DNA of 64,000 nucleotides from Heyndrickxia coagulans DSM 1 = ATCC 7050. GTDB taxonomy: Bacteria > Bacillota > Bacilli > Bacillales > Bacillaceae_C. Positions within the stretch are counted from its first letter, which is position 1. Each line of letters starts with the position of its first letter. Under the pieces are notes generated by a model. That model made no database searches and was not told the origin of the DNA. It saw only the letters and a list, made by a program, of their open reading frames with translations. Positions 51,555 through 60,414 of this stretch are shown piece after piece. Position numbers and translations under genes: made by a program. Location: positions 1 to 64,000 of the forward strand of contig NZ_ALAS01000206.1 in assembly GCF_000290615.1 (NCBI RefSeq), written 5' to 3'.

Positions 51555-52742
51555 ATGGGTGATCAGAAAGAAAAAGTATTATCCGGGCTGCTTGTGGCAG
51601 GCGTTATATGTATTGCAGCCAACCTCAGGCCGGCAATCACTTCCGTCGGGCCGGTTATCGGCACGATCCGCCACAGCCTTCATATGTCAAATGCACAAGC
51701 GGGATTTATTACGACGCTCCCGCTTCTTGCCTTCGCACTGATTTCACCGCTTGCGCCCAAACTGGCAAGCCAGATTGGCCAGGAGTTGACATTGCTTCTT
51801 GGGATTGTCATTTTATTTATCGGCATTTTGGCCCGCACGGCCGGGAATGCCGCCATGCTTTATATCGGCACAGCTTTTGTCGGGACAGGCATTGCAATCG
51901 GGAATGTGCTGCTGCCCAGCCTCATTAAACACCGGGTGCCTGAAAAACTCGGGCTGATGACGAGTATTTATACAACCGTTATGGGCGGATTTGCTGCGCT
52001 CGCTTCCGGCGTCAGCGTCCCGATTGTGGACGGGTTGGGGCTCGGGTGGAAATGGGGGTTGCTCGTCTGGGGCATCCTCTCTGTACTGGCTGCTTTGGTA
52101 TGGATTCCGCAATTGCGCAGGCACGCGAGGGTAAAGTTTTCTGCCCATCAGGAAACGCCCGGAAGATCCGTCTGGCTGTCCCCGCTCGCCTGGCAGGTGA
52201 CGCTTTTTCTCGGCCTGCAGTCATTTCTGTTTTACAGCACCATCGCCTGGCTTGCGGAAATTATGGTCAGCCATGGGGCAAGCCTCGTAGCGGCCGGTTG
52301 GATGGTGTCAATCATGCAGTTCGTCAGCCTGCCCGCTACCTTTATGACGCCGATTTGGGCGGAGCGGATGAAAAACCAGATTCCCCTTGTTTTCGGAATC
52401 ACGATTTTTTATTTGTGCGGGCTTACAGGCCTTCTGTACGGCGGGCATATGTTTTGGATGTGGATTTGCATCATTTTGATCGGCATCGCCCAGGGCGCCA
52501 GCATCAGCCTCGCGCTTGCGTTTATCGGCCTCCGTTCGAAAACGGCCACTGAAGCCGCCAATCTTTCCGGCATGAGCCAGTCAGCCGGTTACCTTGTGGC
52601 GGCGGCCGGCCCGTTTTTGATCGGCTGGCTGTACGACCGTGCGCACAATTGGCATATGCCGGTCGTCATCATGATGATCTGCGGCATCCTCATGCTTGCC
52701 GCAGGAACCGGCGCAGGGCGGAACAAATATGTATCAAGATAG
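51555..52742 (+). CDS. MFS transporter, CynX/NimT family
   Basis: A 395-residue, 12-helix transporter. The N-terminus ANLRPAITSVGPVIGTIRHSLHMSNAQAGFITTLPLLAFALISPLAPKLASQIGQE is diagnostic of CynX/NimT-like anion or 2-nitroimidazole transporters (YycB group). Substrate is unknown. It starts at an ATG 14 bases after the ubiB stop with GGAG as ribosome site, possibly sharing the ubiB transcript. It is closed by a bidirectional terminator. Confidence 0.9.
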   Translation: MGDQKEKVLSGLLVAGVICIAANLRPAITSVGPVIGTIRHSLHMSNAQAGFITTLPLLAFALISPLAPKLASQIGQELTLLLGIVILFIGILARTAGNAAMLYIGTAFVGTGIAIGNVLLPSLIKHRVPEKLGLMTSIYTTVMGGFAALASGVSVPIVDGLGLGWKWGLLVWGILSVLAALVWIPQLRRHARVKFSAHQETPGRSVWLSPLAWQVTLFLGLQSFLFYSTIAWLAEIMVSHGASLVAAGWMVSIMQFVSLPATFMTPIWAERMKNQIPLVFGITIFYLCGLTGLLYGGHMFWMWICIILIGIAQGASISLALAFIGLRSKTATEAANLSGMSQSAGYLVAAAGPFLIGWLYDRAHNWHMPVVIMMICGILMLAAGTGAGRNKYVSR

Positions 52743-52746
52743 AGTA

Positions 52747-52776
52747 AAACAGCCCGGCAAAATACCAGGCTGTTTC
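52747..52776. terminator. Bidirectional terminator
   Basis: AACAGCCcGG / CCaGGCTGTTT stem with a seven-base loop, between convergent genes. Confidence 0.8.
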
Positions 52777-53070
52777 TTAATCCACGTATGCCACCATGCC
52801 ATCTTGATCCTCAATTTCCAGGCGGATGCTGACGGCAAACGGGTCAATGCTATATGCTTCTTCTAAATATTTGCGGATGGCTTGAATCAGTTTCGGCTCA
52901 GTCAGCGGATCGAGATCTCTGCCGTTCAGTTCGACATCTGCGCCGTAGCCGGTATCATCATCGTATGTGAGCACCGCCATCACATTTTCCGGATAAGCAT
53001 AATGCTGGTCTGCCACATACATGCAGACCGCGTTAATCAAATCCTGCTCCGACAGTTTTAATGTTTCCAT
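52777..53070 (-). CDS. YxcD family protein (DUF2653)
   Basis: The 97-residue protein METLKLSEQDLINAVCMYVADQHYAYPENVMAVLTYDDDTGYGADVELNGRDLDPLTEPKLIQAIRKYLEEAY... matches the YxcD pattern (helix, then DDDxGYxAE sheet). Function is unknown. It overlaps the upstream signal-peptide gene by 13 bases, so both are translated from one message behind a consensus promoter. Confidence 0.85.
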   Translation of the reverse strand: METLKLSEQDLINAVCMYVADQHYAYPENVMAVLTYDDDTGYGADVELNGRDLDPLTEPKLIQAIRKYLEEAYSIDPFAVSIRLEIEDQDGMVAYVD

Positions 53071-53507
53071 CTGTCATAGGCCTCGCGATCTTTTTTCCTG
53101 TTGCCAAATATGGATTGGAACAATTTGATGACAATGAGAATCAGCGCAATAAAGATTAAAATATTGACCATTGCCGTCAAAGCCGTCCCCAAACCGCCCA
53201 GATGGCTGAACATTGAGCCGAACAGCATGCCGCCAAGTCCGCCGAGCAGCATCCCCTTGACAAAGCTGCCTCTCGATGAAGACGACGCCGAATTGGCTTT
53301 ATTGCCGGAAATCGGATTTGTATTTTGGTTCGTTTTTGACTGGTAATGGGACTGTTGTTTTGACGACGGTGTTGTCGTCTTTGGCACCGACTGGTAAGAC
53401 CGTTTAACGGAACGGTATCCTCTTGCGTCAACCGGGTTTGAAAAGTGAATCCCGACCACTGAAAAGGCAAACGTAAATGCCAGGAGCAACGCAAAAAATT
53501 TCTTCAA
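53058..53507 (-). CDS. Exported/membrane protein of unknown function paired with YxcD
   Basis: A 149-residue protein with a signal peptide (KKFFALLLAFTFAFSVVGIHF...VDARG), a Ser/Thr/Gln/Asn-rich low-complexity linker (YQSVPKTTTPSSKQQSHYQSKTNQNTNPIS, residues 39-68), then GSFVKGMLLGGLGGMLFGSMFSHLGGLG and a membrane helix ILIFIALILIVIKLF. The Gly-rich segment recalls Tim44-like proteins, but no lipid-binding domain is present. The TTG start lies behind AGGGG. First gene of a two-gene operon. Confidence 0.75.
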   Translation of the reverse strand: MKKFFALLLAFTFAFSVVGIHFSNPVDARGYRSVKRSYQSVPKTTTPSSKQQSHYQSKTNQNTNPISGNKANSASSSSRGSFVKGMLLGGLGGMLFGSMFSHLGGLGTALTAMVNILIFIALILIVIKLFQSIFGNRKKDREAYDRWKH

Positions 53508-53552
53508 CTTTATTTCCCCTTTTCTATTTTTATACTAAGTTCCTATGAACCT

Positions 53553-53581
53553 ATTATATGAACTTATCAATTAAAATGCAA
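53553..53581 (-). promoter_or_regulatory. Sigma-A promoter of YxcD operon
   Basis: On the minus strand TTGCAT and a perfect TATAAT separated by 17 bases. GTTCATA repeats at 53544-53550 and 53557-53563 straddle the -10. Between here and 53828 I see no other gene. Confidence 0.7.
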
Positions 53582-53827
53582 GTCTTTTTCACAAAAGAAT
53601 GTGATTCCCGGTTTCTATTTCCCCTTAAAAGCCGTCTTTAAACTTTTTTCAAAACCGGGACAGGGGCAAGTCTTCTTCCCGGAAGCATGGAAAGTTTCGC
53701 CTGAAAAATAAGGCATCCCCCGCAGTCCGGCACAGCGGGGAAAACTCGACACCCAATGATCATTGACTTTTCCATCCATCAATCTTACGATAAAAAGTAG
53801 CATGCCAATGTTTGGGAGGTGCTGTTA

Positions 53828-54580
53828 ATGGAACTATTTCAAATGACACGCAGGGAAATGGCAGATCTGCTGCTTGCGCTGAAGGGATCAGGCCCGATGA
53901 CGCCTGCAGCGTTTTTACAGGCATTATGGGCAAAGAAAAATGGCGGAAAAGACCCGCACCGTCCCTTTGCAGCTGCTGTAATGCCCCCCATTTTCACAAA
54001 AATACTGAAGAAGAACACGGATGACTTCGGTTTTTCGTTAAATGAAATCGTGGCGCTCGGAAGCCAGATTGAAAATACAAATTTTACACTGACCGCGATT
54101 CAAAACTGGGTAAAGCGCGATATTAAAGAAATGATCGTGGCGCCGGAAAAAGGGAAAAAATATTCGATTGACCAGATGGCGCTGCTGTTTCTGGTGGAAG
54201 ACTTAAAAACGGCGCTTGATTTCGATTCCATCCGCAAGCTGTTGCAATTGATCGTCAATGACCCCGAAGACGAGCATGATGATTTGATTAATCCGGTACA
54301 GCTGTATGTCACTTATTCCCAGCTTTTTGAGGAACTCAATTCCATGCGGGAAGTCGGGCGGTTCCCGGCCGGAAAACATGAACATATGATTTCGGCAATG
54401 GAGGGTATGATTACCGAAAAAGCAGAAGAGATGATATCAAAATACATATCGCCGGATGACCCGAAAAAAGAAGCCATCCGCAACACCATTGTCATCGCGA
54501 CGCTTTCCGTTTTTACGGCATATTTTCAAATGCTCGCAAGGCGGTATTTAACCGCAACGATTTTTTTGCAAAATATGTAG
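53828..54580 (+). CDS. DUF1836 protein (YkrK-like)
   Basis: A 250-residue soluble protein. The middle part (GFSLNEIVALGSQIENTNFTLTAIQNWVKRDIKEMIVAPEKGKKYSIDQMALLFLVEDLKTALDFDSIRKLLQLI) is the DUF1836 core, which resembles a MerR-like helix-turn-helix (ILLxLxxxI...ALQNWVKR). In B. subtilis the homologue YkrK represses the protease gene htpX, so a DNA-binding role is plausible. GGGAGGTG lies six bases before the ATG. htpX is not in the window. Confidence 0.85.
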   Translation: MELFQMTRREMADLLLALKGSGPMTPAAFLQALWAKKNGGKDPHRPFAAAVMPPIFTKILKKNTDDFGFSLNEIVALGSQIENTNFTLTAIQNWVKRDIKEMIVAPEKGKKYSIDQMALLFLVEDLKTALDFDSIRKLLQLIVNDPEDEHDDLINPVQLYVTYSQLFEELNSMREVGRFPAGKHEHMISAMEGMITEKAEEMISKYISPDDPKKEAIRNTIVIATLSVFTAYFQMLARRYLTATIFLQNM

Positions 54581-54717
54581 GGGGCAGGAGACTTATCTCC
54601 CGGCAGGTAAGTGTTTTTCCGGCTCCCGCGCCGCACGCCCCGAATGGGAAGCACCGCCCCGGAACAGCGGCAGCCCCCCATTTCAACTTTAACGCAGCCG
54701 GAAAACGCCTCACCCCG

Positions 54718-55395
54718 CTAGTAATATTTCCGGCGCAGCCTCTCCAAATCTTTTTCCGCACCGACTGTGAAAATGGTATCCCCCGGCTGAAAGATATAAT
54801 CCGGTGCCGGGGAGACAACCGGCGTTTCTTCAGACTGGGAAGTGACCATTACAACAAGGGCTTTGTACCTGTTGCGGAAATCGAGTTCTGCCAGAGACTT
54901 TCCGATAAAATCATCCGGCACTGTCATCTCAAGGCCGGAGCAATACGGCGACAGGCGGATATACTGCAAAATGCCCGGGTTTGCAATATGGTAGGCAACC
55001 CGGCGCCCCGTTTCTTCTTCAGGGAAAAACACGTCGGTCGCACCTGCCCCTTTCAAGCCCCTCCCCCGCTTTTGATCATTCGCCTTCGCATAAACCGTTT
55101 CACAGCCAAGATCTTTTAAAGCAAGCACCGTTAAAATGGCAGATTCAAAATCGTCTCCTATGCTGACGACCACCGCATCGAAATTGTCCACATTCAATTC
55201 TTCCAAAAAAGCGGTGCTGGTCACATCGCCTTCCGCAAGATACGAAGCGGCGTCTTGCAGTTCCTCATCCTGAAGCACCTTTTCATTTTTATCGGCGCCG
55301 ACAACATCATATCCGAGCCTCGCCAGTTCTTTCAGCACACTCGACCCGAAACGGCCGAGCCCGAGCACAAGAAAACTTTCTTTTAAATGTTTCAC
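54718..55395 (-). CDS. Potassium channel regulatory subunit (KtrA/KtrC, RCK domains)
   Basis: A 225-residue cytosolic ring protein that gates Ktr potassium channels. The RCK-N Rossmann domain starts FLVLGLGRFGSSVLKELARLGYDVVGADKNEKV. The RCK-C domain (about residues 140-222) contains the c-di-AMP/nucleotide-binding type sequence TVPDDFIGKSLAELDFRNRY. The GTG start follows GGGGTGGG. It lies ten bases after the channel subunit gene, so the two form an operon. Assignment to KtrA versus KtrC is not decided. Confidence 0.9.
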   Translation of the reverse strand: MKHLKESFLVLGLGRFGSSVLKELARLGYDVVGADKNEKVLQDEELQDAASYLAEGDVTSTAFLEELNVDNFDAVVVSIGDDFESAILTVLALKDLGCETVYAKANDQKRGRGLKGAGATDVFFPEEETGRRVAYHIANPGILQYIRLSPYCSGLEMTVPDDFIGKSLAELDFRNRYKALVVMVTSQSEETPVVSPAPDYIFQPGDTIFTVGAEKDLERLRRKYY

Positions 55396-55405
55396 AATCC
55401 CACCC

Positions 55406-56704
55406 CTAACCGATTAAAATGGATTCTTTTGCATATTTGATTGTGGATTTTTTTTGATTCATAAAGGTATAGATCAAAATAATCACCCCGAGACGGCCAA
55501 TTAGCATGAGGAAAGCCAGCCAGATTTTGCCGAACACCGTCAGCCCGGCCGTGATCTCGAGGGAAAAGCCGCATGTCGACAGCGCCGACATAATTTCAAA
55601 TGCAAGCGGAAACGGCGCTGCTTTTTCCGTAAAAGACAATACAAAAAACGAGAAAAAGAACAAAAAAAGAAAAGCGAAAAAGACGAGAAAGGCTTTGTTT
55701 ACGTCTTCGGCAAACAACGTCCTTCTGAACATATGCGTCTCATTTGAACCGCGGATGACAGACCACAATTTGGCAAGAATGACGGCGAATGTGGTCGTCC
55801 GGATCCCGCCGGCACAGCTGCTTGGCGACCCGCCGATAAACATAAGCACGATCATAAACAGCAAAGACGGGAAAGAAAAAACGTGCAAATCGAGCGATGC
55901 CAGACCCCCGCTTCTTGGCGCCGCACTGAAGAAAAGGGACTGGATGATTTTATCTGTAAAAGAAAGCCCCGGCATATGTATAAAATCTACAAAAAAGAAG
56001 AATAGAAAGCCGGCCAAAAGCAAAATGCCGTGCATCAAAACATTTACTTTGAAATAAAGGCTTTTCTTTTTCCGGCGCGACTGCAAAAACTCCATTACAA
56101 CGGCGAACCCGAGGACGCCCAGAATGATCATACAGGTTAACACGGCGAGCACGAACGGTTCGCCTTTGAAGTCATCAAGCCCGTTTCCGGAAATTTCAAA
56201 GCCGGCGTTTGTAAATGTCGACACTGAAAGAAAAAAAGCGGCAAAAGAATGGCTGCCGTGATGCAGCGCAGCCGGCAGAATCAGCAGAAAGCCTGCCACT
56301 TCGACGATCAATGTGTACGTTACAATAAAGGCCATCAGTTTTGATATCGAACGGCTGCTGTTCTGGTTCTGGTCAAAAATCATCAATGTTTGTGACGGAA
56401 CAGGCGCATTCGTGCGCAATACGATCAAAAGCGCGCCGACCAAGGCCATGACGCCGATCCCGCCGATTTCCATCTGGATGAGCAGGATGATTTTTCCGGC
56501 CGTTGTAAGTGCCTGCGCAACGGTAACAGTGGACAGCCCTGTTGCACTGATGGCGCTTGCGGATAGAAAAAAAGCATCTGACGGCAGCAACGGCTGTTTG
56601 TGTGAAACCGGCAGCAAATACAAAATCGCAAAAATAACCGTGCCCAGCAAATACATGAAGAAAACCATTTTAAACGTTGCCGGGCGGAACTGGAACCTGG
56701 ACAT
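55406..56704 (-). CDS. Potassium channel membrane subunit (KtrB/KtrD, Trk superfamily)
   Basis: A 432-residue ion-conducting subunit with four pore motifs: SATGLSTV, STFTNAGFEI, APRSGGLAS and STCGFSLE, the last two keeping the P-loop glycines. The intracellular gate GGSPSSCAGGIRTTTFAV follows the third pore loop. It imports K+ (with Na+) with its RCK partner encoded just downstream. The ATG follows AAGGGAG; the ORF is open further upstream without a ribosome site. No c-di-AMP riboswitch is seen in the short upstream region. Confidence 0.92.
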   Translation of the reverse strand: MSRFQFRPATFKMVFFMYLLGTVIFAILYLLPVSHKQPLLPSDAFFLSASAISATGLSTVTVAQALTTAGKIILLIQMEIGGIGVMALVGALLIVLRTNAPVPSQTLMIFDQNQNSSRSISKLMAFIVTYTLIVEVAGFLLILPAALHHGSHSFAAFFLSVSTFTNAGFEISGNGLDDFKGEPFVLAVLTCMIILGVLGFAVVMEFLQSRRKKKSLYFKVNVLMHGILLLAGFLFFFFVDFIHMPGLSFTDKIIQSLFFSAAPRSGGLASLDLHVFSFPSLLFMIVLMFIGGSPSSCAGGIRTTTFAVILAKLWSVIRGSNETHMFRRTLFAEDVNKAFLVFFAFLFLFFFSFFVLSFTEKAAPFPLAFEIMSALSTCGFSLEITAGLTVFGKIWLAFLMLIGRLGVIILIYTFMNQKKSTIKYAKESILIG

Positions 56705-56895
56705 AAACCAATCTCCCTTATGCATCAATCATCCCTATTATACCTGAAATTTTCTATTCGAAAAAAGCCAGCCTGAAAATCATGACCTACTTTTGTTTTT
56801 GGATTTTCGGCAGACAAAAGCGGCGGGGCACAATCCTGGTTTCCCGCCGCTTCCATCGCATTTTTTGTGCCGTTGTTCCGGCATGGGCTGCTGAT

Positions 56896-57807
56896 TCAGG
56901 CAACTTCTTCCACATGGTATTTTTTCTTCGGCAAAAAGCCGGACACGGAAAACACAACGAGCGCCAGCCAGATAAAAGCAAAGGACAGCAGCTGCACATG
57001 TGTAAAAGGTTCCTTGAAAAAGGCAATGCCCATAATCAGCGTCATTGTCGGCGTCAAGTATTGGAAAAAGCCGATCATCGTCAGGGAAATTCTCCTTGCT
57101 CCCTGCGCAAAGCAAATGAGCGGGATGGCTGTCACAACGCCGGTGCCGATCAGCAGTACAGTAACAGCCGGTGAAACTGTTGCAAACGATGCAGTGCCTT
57201 TTACCTGGATCATCGTTAAATAGATAAACGCAACCGGCATCATAAAGAAGGTTTCGAATGTCAGGCCGATAAAAGCATCAATATCCACTTTCTTTTTCAC
57301 AAGGCCGTAAAACCCGAATGTGAGCGCAAGGCCGATGGCGATCCAGGGAACATGCCCGAAGCTGAACGTCTGGATTGCGACGCCGCATGCTGCAAGCAGG
57401 AAAGCAATCAGCTGCCACCTGTTCAGTTTTTCCTTCAAAAAGATCATGCCGAGCAGGATGCTGACAAGCGGGTTAATGTAATAGCCCATGCTTGTTTCAA
57501 TGACATGCCCGTTGTTGACCGCCCATATGTAGATAAACCAATTCCCGCTCACAAGCACGGATGCAAGAAGCAGTAAAAGCGGCGTGCGCGGGTGGTGGAC
57601 CCCTTCTTTTATGCTGGTTTTTAAATCCCCCATTTTCCTTAAAAAGGCTAAAAGCAGGATCATAAAAATAAAAGACCAGAATATGCGGTGCGCCAGAATT
57701 TCAAGGGCAGGCACCTGTTCAACCATTTTCCAGTAGATTGGAAAAAGGCCCCACAAAAAATACGCAAAAAACGCGTAAAACATTCCGCTTTTTTGATTGT
57801 TTCCCAT
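56896..57807 (-). CDS. RarD-type EamA/DMT transporter
   Basis: A 303-residue ten-helix protein of the drug/metabolite transporter superfamily. GMFYAFFAYFLWGLFPIYWKMVEQVPALEILAHRIFWS at the N-terminus is the RarD signature, followed by NWFIYIWAVNNGHVIETSMGYYINPLVSILLG. Chloramphenicol-sensitivity proteins of this type are exporters of uncertain substrate. ATG 57807 fits the family length but has no ribosome site. The frame is open to 57879, and an AAAGGAGGGAGG string lies near 57860, so the true start is uncertain. Confidence 0.85.
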   Translation of the reverse strand: MGNNQKSGMFYAFFAYFLWGLFPIYWKMVEQVPALEILAHRIFWSFIFMILLLAFLRKMGDLKTSIKEGVHHPRTPLLLLLASVLVSGNWFIYIWAVNNGHVIETSMGYYINPLVSILLGMIFLKEKLNRWQLIAFLLAACGVAIQTFSFGHVPWIAIGLALTFGFYGLVKKKVDIDAFIGLTFETFFMMPVAFIYLTMIQVKGTASFATVSPAVTVLLIGTGVVTAIPLICFAQGARRISLTMIGFFQYLTPTMTLIMGIAFFKEPFTHVQLLSFAFIWLALVVFSVSGFLPKKKYHVEEVA

Positions 57808-57958
57808 TTGTTGCGTCGCTTGTCCGGGTATTACGCCTTCCCCCGGGCCGCCTCCCTCCTTTCGCATAATATATTTCATTATTTTACCATTATTTTCAGA
57901 TTTGAAAAAGCAAATCGCTCACAGCCTTTGCTTTTATCAATGTGCCGGCGGAAATCTC

Positions 57959-57967
57959 TGCTATAAT
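57959..57967 (+). promoter_or_regulatory. Extended -10 promoter of YedE-TusA genes
   Basis: TGCTATAAT, an extended -10 element, about 40 bases upstream of the YedE-like start. No good -35. Confidence 0.5.
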
Positions 57968-58006
57968 AGGGAATGTATGATTTTTCATGAAGGAGGCTGG
58001 GAAGGC

Positions 58007-59242
58007 ATGCGTATATGGTTGGAAAAAGCCCATGAAAAGTGGTTCAGCGGGTTTTGGAATCCTTTTATTGTCTTACTGTTGGCAGGGGTATTTGCTGCTT
58101 TTTATTTTGGGCTAACCGGAACGCTCTGGGCCGTCACAGGCGAATTTACCCGTTGGGGAGGGAATTTACTGCAGCTGTTCGGCGTTGATACAGCTGATTG
58201 GGCATATTTTAAAGCGATCAAACTGACCGGAGAGCCGCAGGACCGGACTGACGGATGGCTGGTCATCGGTATGCTGCTTGGCAGTTTGTTCAGTGCCCTT
58301 GCCAGCAAGAATTTCAAATGGAAGATTCCCCGCCTGAAACGACGCTGGGTGTGGGGGTTCTTTGGCGGCATCATCGCCGGATTCGGAACGCGCCTTGCGA
58401 TGGGCTGCAATTTGGCTGCCTTTTTTACGGGGCTGCCGCAATTTTCTCTCCACGCCTGGCTCTTTATTGCCGGCACCGCGATCGGCACTTATTTTGGCGT
58501 CAAACTTGCCGTATTGCCTATTTTTAAAGGAAAACCAAAAATTTCGTTCAGCCGGCATGCTGCCAAAAGCACACAGCCGGATCCGCAACACGGGAACTAC
58601 CAGCTTTATGCTGCTGTTTTGGTTCTGCTTTTCATCGCGCTGATTGCCGCCTGGTATCTCATATCCGGCAAAGTGATGCTCGGGCTTGCCGCGCTGTTCG
58701 GGGCGGCATTTGGGATACTGATCCAGCGCGGCCAAATTTGCTTTACTTCCGGGCTCAGGGATTTATGGCTGACCGGGCGGGGCACGCTCGGAAAAGCGAT
58801 CATTGCCGGAATGGCGATCCAGACGGCAGGCACCGCCATTTTCATTTTTAAAGGCGAAGCCCCTGTTATCCACTGGGCAAGCCCGGGTGCCCTTTTCGGC
58901 GGCGTCCTGTTTGGCATTGGCATTGTCATTGCCGGGGGCTGTGAAACAGGGTGGATGTACCGCATTACGGAGGGCCAGGTGCAATTTTTTGCAGTCGGCG
59001 CCGGCAATATCGTTGGGGCCACCCTCCTGGCATACGGATGGGATCATTGGGGCATTTTCAATGTTTTTGTCAAAGGATGGCCGGAAGTCAATCTTGTAAC
59101 GTCATTCGGATGGGGCGGTGCGCTCTTCGGTACGGGCGCTTTTCTGCTGGCCCTTTATCTTCTCATCGTATGGCGGGAAAATTGGTATACGAAGAAAATA
59201 AATGCAAAACGCACGTTATTCGAAAAGAAAACGTCTGCGTAA
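58007..59242 (+). CDS. YedE/YeeE-type sulfur (or selenium) uptake membrane protein
   Basis: A 411-residue protein with roughly ten helices, related to the thiosulfate channel YeeE/TsuA and the selenium-linked YedE. Conserved cysteine motifs are FGTRLAMGCNLAAFF, QRGQICFTSGLRDLW and IAGGCETGWMYRITEGQVQ, the kind that relay persulfide groups through the membrane. The ATG follows AAGGAGG/GGGAAGG. It is followed after 16 bases by a TusA-family gene, so imported sulfur or selenium probably passes to that carrier. Substrate is inferred, not shown. Confidence 0.88.
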   Translation: MRIWLEKAHEKWFSGFWNPFIVLLLAGVFAAFYFGLTGTLWAVTGEFTRWGGNLLQLFGVDTADWAYFKAIKLTGEPQDRTDGWLVIGMLLGSLFSALASKNFKWKIPRLKRRWVWGFFGGIIAGFGTRLAMGCNLAAFFTGLPQFSLHAWLFIAGTAIGTYFGVKLAVLPIFKGKPKISFSRHAAKSTQPDPQHGNYQLYAAVLVLLFIALIAAWYLISGKVMLGLAALFGAAFGILIQRGQICFTSGLRDLWLTGRGTLGKAIIAGMAIQTAGTAIFIFKGEAPVIHWASPGALFGGVLFGIGIVIAGGCETGWMYRITEGQVQFFAVGAGNIVGATLLAYGWDHWGIFNVFVKGWPEVNLVTSFGWGGALFGTGAFLLALYLLIVWRENWYTKKINAKRTLFEKKTSA

Positions 59243-59258
59243 TCAGGAGGCGGAAATA

Positions 59259-59501
59259 ATGGCGGAAAATTTTACTGTGGATGCAACATTGGATGTCCGC
59301 GGCGAATCATGCCCGTATCCGGAGCTTTACACGCTTGAGGCAATCGAAAAATTAGAAGGCGGGGAAATATTGGAAGTGATCGCCGACTGCCCGCAATCTT
59401 TTATCAACGTGCCGGCGTCGTGCAAACGGCACGGGCATGAAGTGCTCTCAAAAGTGAAGGACGGAACGACGCTGTATTATTACATCCGGGTTTGTAAATG
59501 A
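59259..59501 (+). CDS. TusA/YedF-family sulfurtransferase
   Basis: An 80-residue SirA/TusA-fold protein. LDVRGESCPYPELYTLEAIEKLEGGEILEVIADCPQSFINVPASCKRHGHEVL carries the CPxP motif (Cys18) that receives persulfide sulfur. The family works as a sulfur relay, here presumably for the adjacent membrane protein. AGGAGG lies upstream of the ATG. It is translated from the same message as the YedE-like gene. Confidence 0.93.
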   Translation: MAENFTVDATLDVRGESCPYPELYTLEAIEKLEGGEILEVIADCPQSFINVPASCKRHGHEVLSKVKDGTTLYYYIRVCK

Positions 59502-59534
59502 TTCCGCTGTGCCGGGCATTTACATGATGGAAAA

Positions 59535-59748
59535 GGGGCTGTCCAAAAAGTCATTCTTTATGGCCTTTTGGATGCCCTTTTTTACATGATTCCCACAAAA
59601 AATTGCCCTTTCCAGTAAATGTAAGTGGCCAAGCCAACACTACAGAAAGGGCGATTTTTTTATGCGCAATCAAATCATTACGCTACTGCAAATGATCCCA
59701 TGTCAATGTCACTTTTTCCAGAGGAACAAGAAAGAAAACTCCTTTCCA
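59535..59748. mobile_element. Insertion-sequence end remnant
   Basis: Begins with GGGGCTGTCCAAAAAG, an end typical of several Firmicutes insertion sequences. It contains a long inverted repeat (ATTGCCCTTTC at about 59606 and GAAAGGGCGAT at about 59646, with a T run) and then the first codons of a transposase-like ORF (MSMSLFPEEQERKLLS from about 59701). The ORF is cut off where hisI ends. The IS family and second end are not identified. Confidence 0.5.
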
Positions 59749-60414
59749 TTACCATTTCTCGATTTTTTTTCGGTCGCCTTTGCTGTTGCCTTTTTTGGCG
59801 GAACGGGCCCGCAGTTCGGCTTCCACTTCCGATAGTTTTACATTCTGGTTGGACAGCAGGACAAAGGTATGAAACAACAAATCTGCCGTTTCGTAAATGA
59901 GTTCTGATTTGCTGTTGTTTTTGGCGGCGATGACGACCTCGCCCGCTTCTTCAATAAATTTTTTCGCGATTTTATCGATGCCCTTCTCAAACAGATAATT
60001 GGTATAGGAATTTTCAACCGGCTTTATTTTCCGGCTCTCCACCTCGTCTTCCAGCACGTCAAAGATGCGCCGGTTGGAGGGGATCTCCGATTCCGCCGCT
60101 TCCCCGTTTTCATCGAGCCTTGTATAAAAGCATGTCCTTTCCCCCGTGTGGCAGGCAGGGCCCTCCGGATCAACACGGATTAAAAGCGTGTCGGCATCAC
60201 AATCCGCCTGGAGCGATTTTACTTTTTGCGTGTTTCCGCTCGTTTCGCCTTTATGCCAAAGGCTGCCGCGGGACCGGGAATAAAACCAGGTTTCTTTCGT
60301 TTCAAGTGTTTTTTCGTACGCTTCTTCATTCATATAAGCCAGCATGAGCACATCCCCGGTCGCATCATCGACCACAATTGCCGGAATCAGCCCTTTCGAA
60401 AAATCAAGCTTCAC
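59749..60414 (-). CDS. hisI: Bifunctional phosphoribosyl-AMP cyclohydrolase / phosphoribosyl-ATP diphosphatase
   Basis: Steps 2 and 3 of histidine synthesis. The 221-residue protein has the HisI domain first ([73 protein letters not shown], with zinc-binding Cys/His) and then the HisE domain ([32 protein letters not shown], the EAGE..IA motif). The GTG start overlaps hisF by 11 bases. Last gene of the operon. The stop lies at the edge of an IS remnant. Confidence 0.96.
   Translation of the reverse strand: MKLDFSKGLIPAIVVDDATGDVLMLAYMNEEAYEKTLETKETWFYSRSRGSLWHKGETSGNTQKVKSLQADCDADTLLIRVDPEGPACHTGERTCFYTRLDENGEAAESEIPSNRRIFDVLEDEVESRKIKPVENSYTNYLFEKGIDKIAKKFIEEAGEVVIAAKNNSKSELIYETADLLFHTFVLLSNQNVKLSEVEAELRARSAKKGNSKGDRKKIEKW

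Noticed and set aside
53615..53803. Leftward 62-codon ORF upstream of the DUF1836 gene
   Set aside because: No convincing ribosome site, no conserved features; likely promoter/leader DNA.
59625..59900. Rightward ORF running from the IS remnant across the 3' end of hisI
   Set aside because: Only its first part looks like a transposase start; the rest is antisense to hisI and is a chance fusion.
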